Shown: in pieces, positions 54,650-64,000 of the stretch | How the letters are laid out: every line of letters begins with the position of its first letter | How positions within the stretch are numbered: position 1 is the stretch's first letter | From: Dipteris shenzhenensis | Taxonomy: Eukaryota > Polypodiophyta > Polypodiopsida > Gleicheniales | NCBI GenBank assembly: GCA_047967505.1 | Contig: CM106541.1 | Length of the DNA: 64,000 nucleotides | Direction: 5' to 3' (one strand) | The notes under the pieces: model-generated | What the model saw: the letters and a program-made list of their open reading frames with translations, nothing else | What the model was told of the DNA's origin: nothing | Databases searched by the model: none | Program-made: the position numbers and the translations under genes

Positions 54650-56480
54650 AAATTACCATTTGACATGAGTTCTGTATGGAACTGTTGATCTATATCTTTT
54701 CAGTGCACTAGATGTGCTTGCTGCCTTAGCTATAACATTAAATCCTTTTAAGCATCTTAGATAAACCAAATCAATTGCCCTAGACGGTTTCAATCTATTA
54801 CACCTCTTTGAATAGATAAAATCATATGCACTCCAATTGCATTCTAATGATGCAGCCATAGAGAGCACACATATTGCAATAGTAGCAAAATGCTACAATT
54901 CTAATGCTTCTCCTCACCATATTGGACTAGTAGTGTTTTTAATATAATCAAGGCACCAAGGGTCTCCAAATGGGTCTTCATGGTCCGTGTACTATACTCA
55001 TTGTTGGTAGGCAGTTTTACCCTTGCCTCTTGGTAGCAACTGATTACATACGTCTCAACAACTACTTATGACTTTAGTATTTTGTGATTAGGCATGCATT
55101 TGAAATTGTGGACGTAAGACAAATGCAGCTCCATGTAAATGAGTATTCACAAATTGCAAAACAAGTTGTTGCTCCCTTTCTAACAAAGCGCACTGATTTC
55201 CTTACTTGACGACTTGCTTTCAACATTTTCCAATAAATTTACCCATGGTAAATGCATCTTGATCAACCAACCATAGAACAAGCACAAATGGCTCCACTTC
55301 TTCTCTTATTCTTTCCACATTTCTCCGAAATGCACTAGACTACACAAAATGTGCAGATCTTTTACCAATAGTTTTATGCCGATTTTCCCATTGTGTATCA
55401 ACTATCTCCACTAGTGCCTTGGCAAACTTCCAACAATCTACCAAGAACAAGATAAGATGTAGCAAATCTTGCTTGATAGAATTGGTGCAATTGCCTTGTC
55501 AAGTGTTCCCTTAACAAAACATGCAAATATTGGTGACTCTTGATACATTTCATAAGACAAATTTATCAAGCCAATTGCTTTCTTCTTTTCAAGCCTAATT
55601 TCTCATCGTCTATCAGTACCCATCTCCACTACTGGCCAATGAGCTTCCAACAACCTACAAATATTAAGAAAAGATGTAGCAAACCTTGTTTGACAAAATT
55701 GGTGTGATTGCTTTGTCAAGTGTATCCCGAAGCATGCATAGTTTGATCAATCTTGAAAAAATTCACAAGACAATTGGATTCCTACAACACGGTTTCAATA
55801 ACAAGTAGAGTATGTGTGCCACAAGGTGCTTGTATCAATGAGGGATGAATCTCCATGATCAACTCACCTATTATTTTATAGTTTGTTGCATTATTTATTA
55901 CAAAGGCAACTAACATACTCACATCCAACAACCTTGGCAATTGTTCTCTTTTATATTTTAATAACATAAGGTGAGTCTCTCTCTACAAAAGATAAGTATT
56001 CAATACTTCTCCAATCCTTTGTAAAAACATGGTTCCCTTGGGGTTATACACATTACATTTACCAAGGTTCTACTTTTCTTGCTATTCCACCCATCAAAAA
56101 GCAAGAGAACATCCATAAGTACGTACAAAATCCACGATTTTTCCCTTCAAGCATTCCCATGACCTTATCAAGATGAACCATTTGCACTTTGTTATAGTCT
56201 GGTAAGATAAACTTTGGTTTGGCACAAGACCTTAAAGCATGGCAAAAAGTTTCATCTCTCATAACATTAAAAAGGATGCCATTTTTACAAAGGCTTTGGT
56301 CCATCTTCATCTTCCATGGATGATTGGTCCACCCTTTATAATGCTCCTAAGATAATGCTTAGGGCGTATGGCATTCACAAAGTCTAACTCATCTTGTAGT
56401 GTTCCTTCATTTTTAGCACATCAATGTTTACACTTTACATTGATAGTGTGCATTGACTCAACATTATCATCCAGCTGAAT
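54650..56480 (-). pseudogene. hAT transposase pseudogene
   Basis: On the minus strand, motifs appear in hAT order: GILFNVMRDETFCHALRSCA (about 56270-56210), NPKGTMFLQ (about 56040), FVINNATNYKIIGELIMEI HPSLIQAPCGTHTL (55890-55810, split here by spacing only), and the C-terminal dimerisation segment SAYDFIYSKRCNRLKPSRAI DLVYLRCL (54850-54750). Multiple stops and frameshifts occur between. No terminal repeats were identified. Confidence 0.75.
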
Positions 56481-57720
56481 GCAACCATCATCTATGACAT
56501 CAATCCTTGATCCTCAATATGCAAGGATCTACCACCCTCATTACCTTTTGTAAATATGTAACCTCATAGATTGCCCTAATGGTTATGTATCCACAGTAAG
56601 CAATAGTTATCATTATCCACCAATGGCAAGGCCCATGATTCACTATAGATAGTACAAAGCTCAAATCTTGTATTTGACTTTGCGTGGTTTAGTTGTTTAA
56701 GCTTTCTTAGAGGTGCAATTTATAAGATCCAAGTTTTAATTACTATTTATGGCATTGGATGTAATGTGGCTAGAGGGTGGCATTGCAATCCCATAGGTAC
56801 TCAATAGTATTATCAAAAAGTAAAGCAAGCAAGTGTATAATTTCTGTAGGAAGGATGTGCTTTTGCAATGTCACATGGTTACCGAGTTCATAGGTTGATC
56901 AACCCCATAAACTATGGATGTGCAACATTTAGGGCAAAGGATATGGTATACCATACTCAAGTTTCTTAGTCCACTAAAGGTTTATTGTCCCTTCTTGAAA
57001 CATGGTTTCAAGAAGGTGAGTTAGTGACCCTTAGGACTCATGCCACAAGAACACTAAAACCAACCTGGCTCAAACAATAGGTGGATGCTAGCTTTCTACT
57101 CGCATGGGCTTTATGCATTATTAACTCACTTTCTTTAAACATGCTTTCAAGAAAGGACACCAACCCTCTAGTGGATTCAAGAACTTGACGTGTTATACTA
57201 TATCTCTCGTTTGTTATAGCTTATAAAACTCATGTATAGAAAATGATACCATCAACCTTGCTTATGTTATGTCAACAAATAAATGATTATAGCTATGCTT
57301 AGCTTTCCATAAGGTCATTTATTAGTTAGGCCAATATTAAGAACAATATCACTTTACGTGGTCATTATTTTCGTAAAACTAAGCTATAAAAGAAACAATC
57401 ATTAGTTCCTGTTGCTTAAAATGTGTCACTACACAAAGGATTATGTGCATAGGCTTCAAGGATCGATTCAAAAAATGTGACAATCACCAATAATAAAGTA
57501 TCTATCCTCAAGCTCTCATGGTCTAGGAAGGTGGTGTAAAATGCAAGTAATAACATCAAGGAAGGTGAACTTGCTTATGTTTCAATTGCCATTTATGGAG
57601 ATCATCCTACAAAAATTGCCTTTTAATAGCTCAGCTCCCTTGAAAAGACTATTTGCTCTCTCTTTTAAATCCAAAAGTGGTTGCTTTACCACGATACTGC
57701 CCATGAGCACTTGTGCACTC
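56481..57720. other. AT-rich DNA, no gene seen
   Basis: Only short ORFs are present, and no repeat or motif could be supported. Confidence 0.4.
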
Positions 57721-57870
57721 TTGGTAAGTGCCAAACAACGCCCCATATGAGGTCTTGAGCTGCCCTCGCAAGATGCCCCCGGGGCTTGAACTCGAAACCA
57801 GAGTTTTTTTCCACTTGGTTAAATGCTTGCCTCGCAAGGTTGCTATCCTTGGTGCACAATGCATGACCTT
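57720..57870 (-). repeat. Possible tRNA-derived repeat
   Basis: The minus strand has GGTTTCGAGTTCAAGCCCCG (B-box-like GAGTTCAAGCC) preceded by TTGCGAGGCAAGCATTTAAC CAAGTGG, a weak A-box region. The stem CTTGCGAGG also appears as CTTGCGAGGGC on the other side. It could be a SINE head; weak. Confidence 0.3.
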
Positions 57871-57899
57871 ATATATCTAACACTCCCACAAACGTTATA

Positions 57900-58197
57900 A
57901 CAGTTTTATAAGTACTCCCTCATCCTCCTCACCTTTTTGGATGTTCCTGTCCTCTTTTATGCCCTTCCCCCTTCCCGTCCCCTCCCCAATCTTAAGTCTC
58001 TCCCTCCCAGCGAGAATAATTAATGCCCCTCCTCCCTTTATTCCCTCCTTTATTGGCACACCAAGACTAATTAATGTGCTTTTTCTCGCCCTATCATATT
58101 GGGGTCACGTGCTAATCGTCAACCTTTAAAAAGGGAGGGCAAAAAGTCTCTCTTTCTGTGTTCAAACTTCAGAGAGTCCCTGCCCTTCCTTGCCATC
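57900..58197 (+). promoter_or_regulatory. Probable CLP1 promoter and 5' leader
   Basis: Pyrimidine-rich DNA with a TTTAAAAAGG TATA-like element at about 58124, 70 bases before the ATG, and GGTCACGTGC (a G-box-like CACGTG) near 58091. The leader CTCTCTTTCTGTG is typical of plant 5' UTRs. Function is inferred from position. Confidence 0.4.
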
Positions 58198-58665
58198 ATG
58201 GCCAACAGCTCTATAACCCGCTTTCAGCTTCCAAAGGAGAGCGAGCTTAGGGTTGAAGTTGTTTGGGATTCTAGCCTTCGTCTCAGAGTTGTCAGCGGTA
58301 CTGCAGAAATTTTCGGCACCGAGCTGGCTCCTCAATGTTGGCTAACCTTTCCGGCCTCCCACAAATTTGCAGTAACTTCCTGCTTTTGAGACCGACGTGA
58401 TGGTTGCTTCTAAGAAATTCTAGGTCATGGAAGAATTGCCAATCCCAACAAATACACGGCTCAACTTCGCTGTTTGCTTTTCGTCTTTTGCTGTCTGTAC
58501 TCTATCGCTTCACCTAATTTTGAGCTGGCTGCTGGCGCAAGAAGTTCGATTAGATGCCCATAAGCGTCTTGACGTTTTTCTTCCTGGATGGTTTAGGTGT
58601 TTACATGGAATGGAGCAATAGTTGAGATAGATGGAACTGCCGAAGTGGCTTATGTTGCAGATGAG
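58198..58665 (+). CDS. CLP1: CLP1 (pre-mRNA cleavage complex II / polynucleotide 5'-hydroxyl kinase), first two exons only
   Basis: Exon 1 (58198-58371, 58 codons) reads MANSSITRFQLPKESELRVE and ends TFPASHKFA at a GT donor. Exon 2 (58597-58665) follows a TTTAG acceptor and reads VFTWNGAIVEIDGTAEVAYV ADE, before a GTAATC donor. This is the N-terminal beta-sandwich domain of eukaryotic Clp1, which links ATP-dependent kinase and 3'-end processing functions. Phase 0 joins the exons without a break. The Walker A region and the rest (about 350 residues) are not found in the following 5.3 kb, which is filled with gypsy and hAT remnants. Either later exons lie beyond the window, behind long introns, or this is a truncated copy. 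Both exons are intact. Confidence 0.8.
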
Positions 58666-59222
58666 GTAATCGCATTGTCCCTATGGTTATTTTACCATGT
58701 GTTCCAAGAAACTAAAGTTGTAGAATGAAATGTTGGTTTTCGTCATACGTGGATTGAAGGCAATACTTCTGATTGTTGGAAGAATTCATACAAAAACATG
58801 ATATTGGCTTTATGGTATGGATAAATTCCTAAGGCTTTCGAGTCCCAAAAAGCTAAGCCTTCACTTAGCTCTATGAAACCAAGGAGAAAGATAAACCTTG
58901 GATCGAAAAAAATCCTCTTCCTCTCTCACGTGTGCTATAGGATTCAAGGACAGGGTTTTGGGCATGTTCATGGATTTATATTTGTTTAAGATACTATGTA
59001 TCATTGCAAGGCTCATTCATTTGTAGGAATCTTATCAAATTTTCTCCTCTCTCTCTTGCTCGTCATACCTGGATGGGCACCCTAGGTGAGAACTTTACGT
59101 TTTTTTTCCCGGTATGATTATTTTGGCAAATTTACCCTATTGGTTTTCCTTTGTTTAAGTTGTTCTTGGACATAGGACCTGTAATCTTGCTTGTTTAACT
59201 CGTAGGAGTGGTTTATAGGGGA
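58666..59222. other. Presumed CLP1 intron 2 sequence before the gypsy insertion
   Basis: It starts with a GTAATC donor. No further CLP1 exon was seen. Confidence 0.4.
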
Positions 59223-60239
59223 TGCTGCTTCCCAATCCAAAATATCGATCGATCCTTCTCTAATTTTCTCTCTTTCTTTCACTCTATTTCTCACACAGAT
59301 TTCTCACTTTTCTTCCTCTCAAACCTCACAAACACACACTGAAATTAGCTCCCAGGACTCCCGGACGACTTGGATCAATTCACAGCAGAGTCTGGGCCTC
59401 CTGGAGCAATTCGCAGCAAGGTCTTGGCTTCTGGATCAATTTGGAGCACCGGGGAGGTAATCGCAGCAGGTAGGCTTGCCCTCTGATGGCTGGAACACAA
59501 ATCGCAGCAAGCTCTCTCTCTCTTTGGACACTCACACACGCAAGGGGTAAAGGATTCAGGTGCTAGAATAAATCACACAACAGCCTGGGAGAGTGTGGGA
59601 GAGCAGTAGAAGGAATTCGCAGCAAGGGAAGAATACTGTGGGAGAGAGAAAAAGACAATATACAGCACTAGGGGCCAGAAAGAAGGGCTGCCTCCCCTCG
59701 AAGGTCTTTATTGCAATAGAAAAATAGCTTTGTACAATTGGCTCTGGGAAGAGCATAAAGCTGCGTACAACTCTTGAATGAATCTAGGAGCTCTGAGGGT
59801 CTTGTTTCATAGACTTGGCCTAGCGAAAAGCTAGACTTGCTTTTCTAAAGCTACTATTTACAAAAGCTAAGCTTTCCTGCTTTTGCCCACCTTGGGGCAG
59901 CTTTTATAGCCTTTTTAGAACCCTATGGGCCCTCATTAATGCTTTTTGGCCTTGTGGAACCTGCTTTTTGGCACTTGCTCCATTATCTATGATCTTTTTA
60001 GCACTCTTCCAAGTCCTACACAAACACCAACACTTAAACCCTTCAAAGGTTAGTGAAATGCATGCATTCCTAGTTCTTGGATTAATCCTAGTCCCTTGTG
60101 GGCGTCCCTAGAGTTTTTAAAAAGCAAAAGTAAAAACGATAAAACGTATTCTAGCTAACCAAAGTCAACATTCTTTGACCAGAGTCAATTCTAATAAAGA
60201 TTATTCTTTATTTCTTGGGAGAAGCACAAAATGGTGACA
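59223..60239 (-). repeat. Candidate 3' LTR of minus-strand gypsy element
   Basis: On the minus strand GAAGTTGAGGAGA (PPT-like) is followed by TGTCACCATTTTGTGC at 60239, matching a PPT-LTR border directly after the chromodomain frame. The far end (TGCTGCTTCCC on the plus strand at 59223) is only a guess. The internal AATAAAG is LTR-like. Confidence 0.4.
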
Positions 60240-60249
60240 TCTCCTCAAC

Positions 60250-61200
60250 TTCAAATAAGTCAACTGAAAAGCTTCACTGTAAAACGTGAGGGTATTCAGA
60301 AAAGAACTCCTCATCTACCCACTTAGCATCAAATGCCGGATAGTTCTTAAACTTGACAAGGTATCTGCAGATGACCTTGCTGCTGGGTCCTTTGTCTTTC
60401 ACCTCAAGTGGCTCTTCTTGAGCTGGTTGTGTTGGCTCTGGTCCTTGATACTTTTTGAGAACACTCGCATGAAAATTGTGAATCTTCCATGTCTCGGATA
60501 ACTATAGTCGATATGCGATCTCATTTATGGACTCACTAACTCGAAAGAGCCCATAATATTTAGGAGACAGCTTTGAGTATACTTTTTCTTTTCCTTTTTT
60601 TGAGACGTGGTTTTTCAAACGTAAGTAACATTGGAGATTCATCCCTCTCCTGTGCTTATCTACAGCCTTCTGTTGCTTTTGTTGAGATCTTACAATTGTT
60701 GTTTGAACCTGGGAAAAGGCAGTGTCCAAGTCTCAAACATACTGATCAGCTGCAAATATCTCATCTTTTGTTCTGAGGATAGGTGGCAAAATCACCTCTC
60801 CATAGATGACTTTGAATGGGGCTTTTCCTGTGGAGCTATGAATGTTATTATTCTGTGTAAATTCCACAAGAGGAAGATACTTTTTCCATTCGGCTTTCTG
60901 CTGGGACACATAACACTTTAGAAGATCTAATATGATAGAGTTGACATTTTGACATGCTCGTGTTGTTCGTTTGTCTGAGGATGAAATGAAGATGAGAAAT
61001 TCAACTTTGTACCCATGTAATCAAACAATGCTCGCCAGAACAAATTGGTCATCGTGCGGTCTCGATCACTAAAAATCGACTTAGGCATGGTGTTTGAAGA
61101 TCTGTGCTAAAAACAGCGTGGCCATATGGTCTCCCTTAATGGTTTTTCTTACCAAAATGAAGTGGGCTTGCTTACTGAAAAACCAAGTACGTAGGAATGG
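60250..61200 (-). pseudogene. Ty3/gypsy integrase and chromodomain remnant
   Basis: The minus strand reads KQAHFILVRKTIKGDHMATL, then after a frame change PKSIFSDRDRTMTNLFWRAL with FSSSFHPQTNEQHEHV (integrase core Asp and the HPQT motif near the catalytic Glu), then VDKHRRGMNLQCYLRLKNHV and SKLSPKYYGLFRVSESINEI (integrase C-terminal region), then a chromodomain-like ICRYLVKFKNYPAFDAKWVD. Several stops and frame changes occur. The 5' parts of the element are missing where the hAT element begins. Confidence 0.8.
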
Positions 61201-61213
61201 CTGATTTTATCAT

Positions 61214-63340
61214 AGTTACTAGGGAACGACATTCTGGCATTCGGAATGCTTGGAATGCCATTCTAGAAAGAGGAGACTTAGGGGACGTCCGGAAGTGTCT
61301 TGAACGTCCCTTGGGCCTATGGTACTAGGAAATGCCGTTTCGGCGTTCTTGGGACGCGTTCCAACCCTAAACCCGACGTTCTAGGTCTGGACCCGGTAGA
61401 AAACAATGACGTGCCGCACCGCTCCATTTCCAAGCCTTTGCTACTCCAGCCTCCCTCCATCTACTCCAGCCTTCAGAGTCCCTCTATCTATTATCTCCAT
61501 CTTCTCCCCTTCTACTCTCTCAGCCCCTTCTCTCCACTTCCTTCTACTCTCTCAACCCCCTTCTCTCCATCGCTTCTCTCCACTCTCTCCCCCTTCTCTC
61601 GAGTCTTCTCAGCCCACTCTCTCCCCCTTCTCTCGAGTCTTCTCAGCCCACTCTCTCCCCCTTCTAAGTAAGTTCTCTTAGGCTTCATCCCACTCTATCA
61701 GCACCCCTCTTCTCTCAACTCTCTCCCTCTTTTGTCAGCCCACTCTCTCCCCCTTCTCTCAGCCCCCCCTTCTCTCAATGACTCCTCATGGCCTCGACCA
61801 AGACCACAAATCTCCGTGGTGGAAGGAGGTGAGACCTAAACCTCTCTATAACAAGTCAATAGGAGGAGCATGCAAGTGGCATTGCCTCTATTGTAATGCT
61901 GAAAATTCTTGAGACGCGGAATCATTTACTAAAAGTAAAGAACATAGGCATTACTTGTTGCGATGCAAATATTCCAGCTGCAGTTGCCGCACGTTTTCAG
62001 GCACTTGTAGATAGATTGGACGCTGAGGCAACACGGCAAAAGGTTCTTGATTCTTGTGGTCGACTATCGGCAGCCCCACGTGTAGCAGCTTCTCCTTGTG
62101 CTTCTATTTCTAGCTCCTTTGGGAGTAGAGCTTCACGTGCACATACGAGGACTCCCACTTCATCAGCCCTTGGCCCAAGAGTCTTGCAAGCTAGCCTTGT
62201 GGCCTCATGGCATTCTGGGAGGAGGGCACATGTAAATGCTGTAGTGGGCCGATGCTTTTACCTTTAACAAGGCTTGCAATCTTTACTTGAGATTGCAGCC
62301 TTTGGACCTAGTTACACTTCTCCCTCATTTGAGGCCATGTGGACCATAGTTTTAGCAGCAGAGAAGGCCCCTTAGAGTAGGCTTTGGCTCCCATCAAATA
62401 CATATGGCTGAAATGTGGTGTCGCATTGATGGGAGATGGATGGAGTGACACTAGGAGCTGCCCGATTCAGGGCATCACTGCATATTCTAGAGGGGCTAGA
62501 TTTTTCATGAAAGCTATTGATAATTCAGAGGAGGGAAAGTCAAGTGAGAGACTGGCTAGCATTTGGATGGAGTCTATTGATTATGTAGGGGCAGATCAGG
62601 TTATTTAGTTTGTTTCTGATGGTGCGGCAGTAGGGAGGATTCTTGAAGAGAAGTACCCTTATGCTACCTTTACTCCTTGCATGGCACATGGGCTGAATAA
62701 TCTCTTCAAGGATATTGGTAAGTTGGATTGGGTGGATCCTACCATTGACTCTCTATCACTACATTTTGGCCATTTTTTTTTGAAGAAAATTACTTCATTA
62801 AGTATGAATGAAAACCGCGAGAGCAAGCTCAAGTGCGGGAGTACATCATGCAATGCATGAGAAAAAAACAGCTCAAAATGAGCTAATAAAAAACCAAGGC
62901 GGAGGCTGAAAATGCCACCTCAACCTTGGAGAGACTCAGAGAAGAAAGGAGATCCTCTCCAAACTCTGAAAAAAGTAACTCTCCTGGCAGTAGCTGCTTT
63001 GGAGGATCCTTGCATGCTCGCCCATATGGCCATCAGAGTGTGTACTGTGTCAGACCAAATACTGGCCATAACCTGAGAAGGGTGAACTTGAATACCCTCC
63101 ATCGCAAGTTCAAGATTTCCTCTGTTCGTTGGTGGGAGGACTATGGGGAAGATACTCCATTGTTGCAGTGTTTGGCCATTTGTATACTCAACTAGGGAGC
63201 TAGCTCTTCGCCCGTTGAGCGGTTGTGGAGCAATTTTGGAAACATTGCATCCATAAGAGGAACATGCGTTGGGTTCAGAAGGCAAATGATCTTGTATCTG
63301 TTAATGCAAACTTGCATTTGCTTAACAGGTCCTCGATCAA
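61214..63340 (+). pseudogene. hAT transposase pseudogene with nested LINE
   Basis: The probable ATG is at 61778 (MTPHGLDQDHKSPWWKEVRP), with a BED-finger-like CKWHCLYCNAENS...HRHYLLRC broken by a TGA. Then FQALVDRLDAEATRQK, QSLLEIAAFGPSYTSPSFEA (frame changed), ALMGDGWSDTRSCPIQGITA (typical hAT SDGWTD-like), FVSDGAAVGRILEEKYPYAT FTPCMAHGLN, and after the insertion at 62774-63062 KFKISSVRWWEDYGEDTPLL and WVQKANDLVSVNANLHLL (dimerisation region). Frameshifts lie near 62270 and 63235. The AT-poor 5' part (61214-61380, GGAACGACATTCTGGCATTC, inverted motifs) may be the element's left end. A CT-rich leader (61420-61790) holds a 35-bp tandem duplication at 61612-61681. Confidence 0.75.
62774..63062 (-). 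mobile_element. 5'-truncated LINE insertion, about 289 bp
   Basis: It splits the hAT frame. Its left end on the plus strand is a poly-T run followed by GAAGAAAATTACTTCATTAA, i.e. a poly(A)-tailed 3' end on the minus strand. Both sides carry TGGCCAT (62767-62773 and 63063-63069), a plausible target-site duplication. The internal minus frame (LLAHFELFFSHALHDVLPHL) may be the end of an ORF2 or 3' UTR. Confidence 0.6.
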
Positions 63341-63344
63341 AAGA

Positions 63345-63700
63345 TCAAGGCAATGTGACGCACATGGTGTCCACACAATCTTTGGGAACCAGTTTCAACA
63401 TCTCACCCATAGCCACACAATTGTTGCCATTATTTGTCACCGCTTGCACCACATTCTCCGCACCTATCTCCAATATGGCTACACACATGTGGTTCGAAAT
63501 GTACAATCCGGTAATCATTGTACTTCTGGCATAGGCATCTAGGGCTTTGAAAAACATGGTCCCAGACACCAAAATGTTGTACACACTCCTCTTGTGTACA
63601 TCCGACCATTGCATAAGAGTGTGCACCCATAATTTACCCAAGCCTCTTTCAATGGTTGCATTTGTGCTCATTTCCACACGTGTCCTTATAAAGAAAATAC
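63345..63700 (-). pseudogene. hAT transposase fragment, opposite strand
   Basis: The minus-strand frame contains LWVHTLMQWSDVHKRSVYNI LVSGTMFFKALDAYARST, then GAENVVQAVTNNGNNCVAMG EMLKLV, matching the hAT segment around the first and second catalytic regions. It differs from the plus-strand copy next to it and lies head-on to it, so it is a separate insertion. The start beyond 63700 is lost in repeats. Confidence 0.65.
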
Positions 63701-63916
63701 TTGGAAACAAATAAAACAATACTGAAGACAATTAATGGCTGAAGAAGATATATATATCACAAACGGAACTCAGTACAAGTGAAGATATGAGAGAAGCTCT
63801 GGAGGAAGCAAACGTCAGTCCTGACAACTGTAGTGGACTTCTGCACTAGCTCCACAAGTTGGAACTGAACCAAATCTGAGCAGGGGTTGCTGTAGATTTG
63901 GAATAGAAAGAACATA

Positions 63917-64000
63917 ATCTGGAGCGGAAGTTGGAGGTAGATCTGGAGTAGAAGTTGAGGGCAGATCTGGAGCAGAAGTTGGGACAGATCTGAAGCTAAA
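63917..64000. repeat. Short tandem repeat, period 23-24 bp
   Basis: ATCTGGAG(C/T)(A/G)GAAGTTG(G)AGG starts at 63917, 63941 and 63964 and continues to the window edge. Confidence 0.85.

Overview
This is a gene-poor, repeat-dense stretch of nuclear DNA from a land plant with a large genome. The evidence is a plant-type LINE ORF1, Ty3/gypsy chromovirus and Ty1/copia remnants, several hAT remnants, spliceosomal introns, long microsatellites, and the first two exons of a plant-like CLP1 gene as the only recognisable host gene. The exact taxon cannot be read from the sequence. The mix of uncommon transposase families and the low gene density fits a fern, lycophyte or gymnosperm better than a compact angiosperm, but this is inference.

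The main object is a giant DNA transposon of about 26.5 kb, positions 1261-27778. It has perfect 26-bp terminal inverted repeats starting AACACCTATTTC and is flanked by the 4-bp direct repeat CTAT. Removing the element and one CTAT restores, in phase, a reading frame of an old LINE ORF1 whose N-terminal part is at 27779-28021 (minus) and whose remainder is at 1-1256 (minus). On the minus strand the element carries a small 150-codon ORF, a gene with three tandem copies of an Ulp1/C48-like peptidase fold (3373-7296), and two large ORFs of unknown function (7579-8757 and 8754-10604). The middle holds CT-rich DNA, a C-rich block with repeated 16-bp GC palindromes, and an 8.4-kb satellite of 182-bp monomers. 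On the plus strand, near the right end, is a two-ORF transposase (23006-26479). Short iterated repeats lie inside both ends; those on the left repeat the heptamer AACACCT that opens the TIR. The layout suggests a self-mobilising element: transposase at one end, cargo genes running divergently at the other.

To the right is a graveyard of other elements. There is a tRNA-derived SINE-like piece (28472-28540). A second, decayed DDE-type transposase (about 30.5-34.1 kb) has arrays of a palindromic AACCA-N6-TGGTT motif in its intron and downstream. A coiled-coil/zinc-finger transposon-associated pseudogene lies at 36.2-38.2 kb (minus). A 5'-truncated gypsy pol occupies 41.8-44.2 kb. Two direct copies of a roughly 650-bp repeat lie 4.35 kb apart (45.8 and 50.2 kb) around a GA-rich minisatellite. 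A copia fragment is at 51.5-51.8 kb and a hAT pseudogene at 54.6-56.5 kb (minus).

The two CLP1 exons (58198-58371 and 58597-58665) are followed by a gypsy 3' end on the minus strand (59.2-61.2 kb). A hAT pseudogene on the plus strand (61.2-63.3 kb) is interrupted by a 5'-truncated LINE. A third hAT remnant lies at the right edge. Later CLP1 exons are not visible, so the gene is either split by very long transposon-filled introns or truncated.
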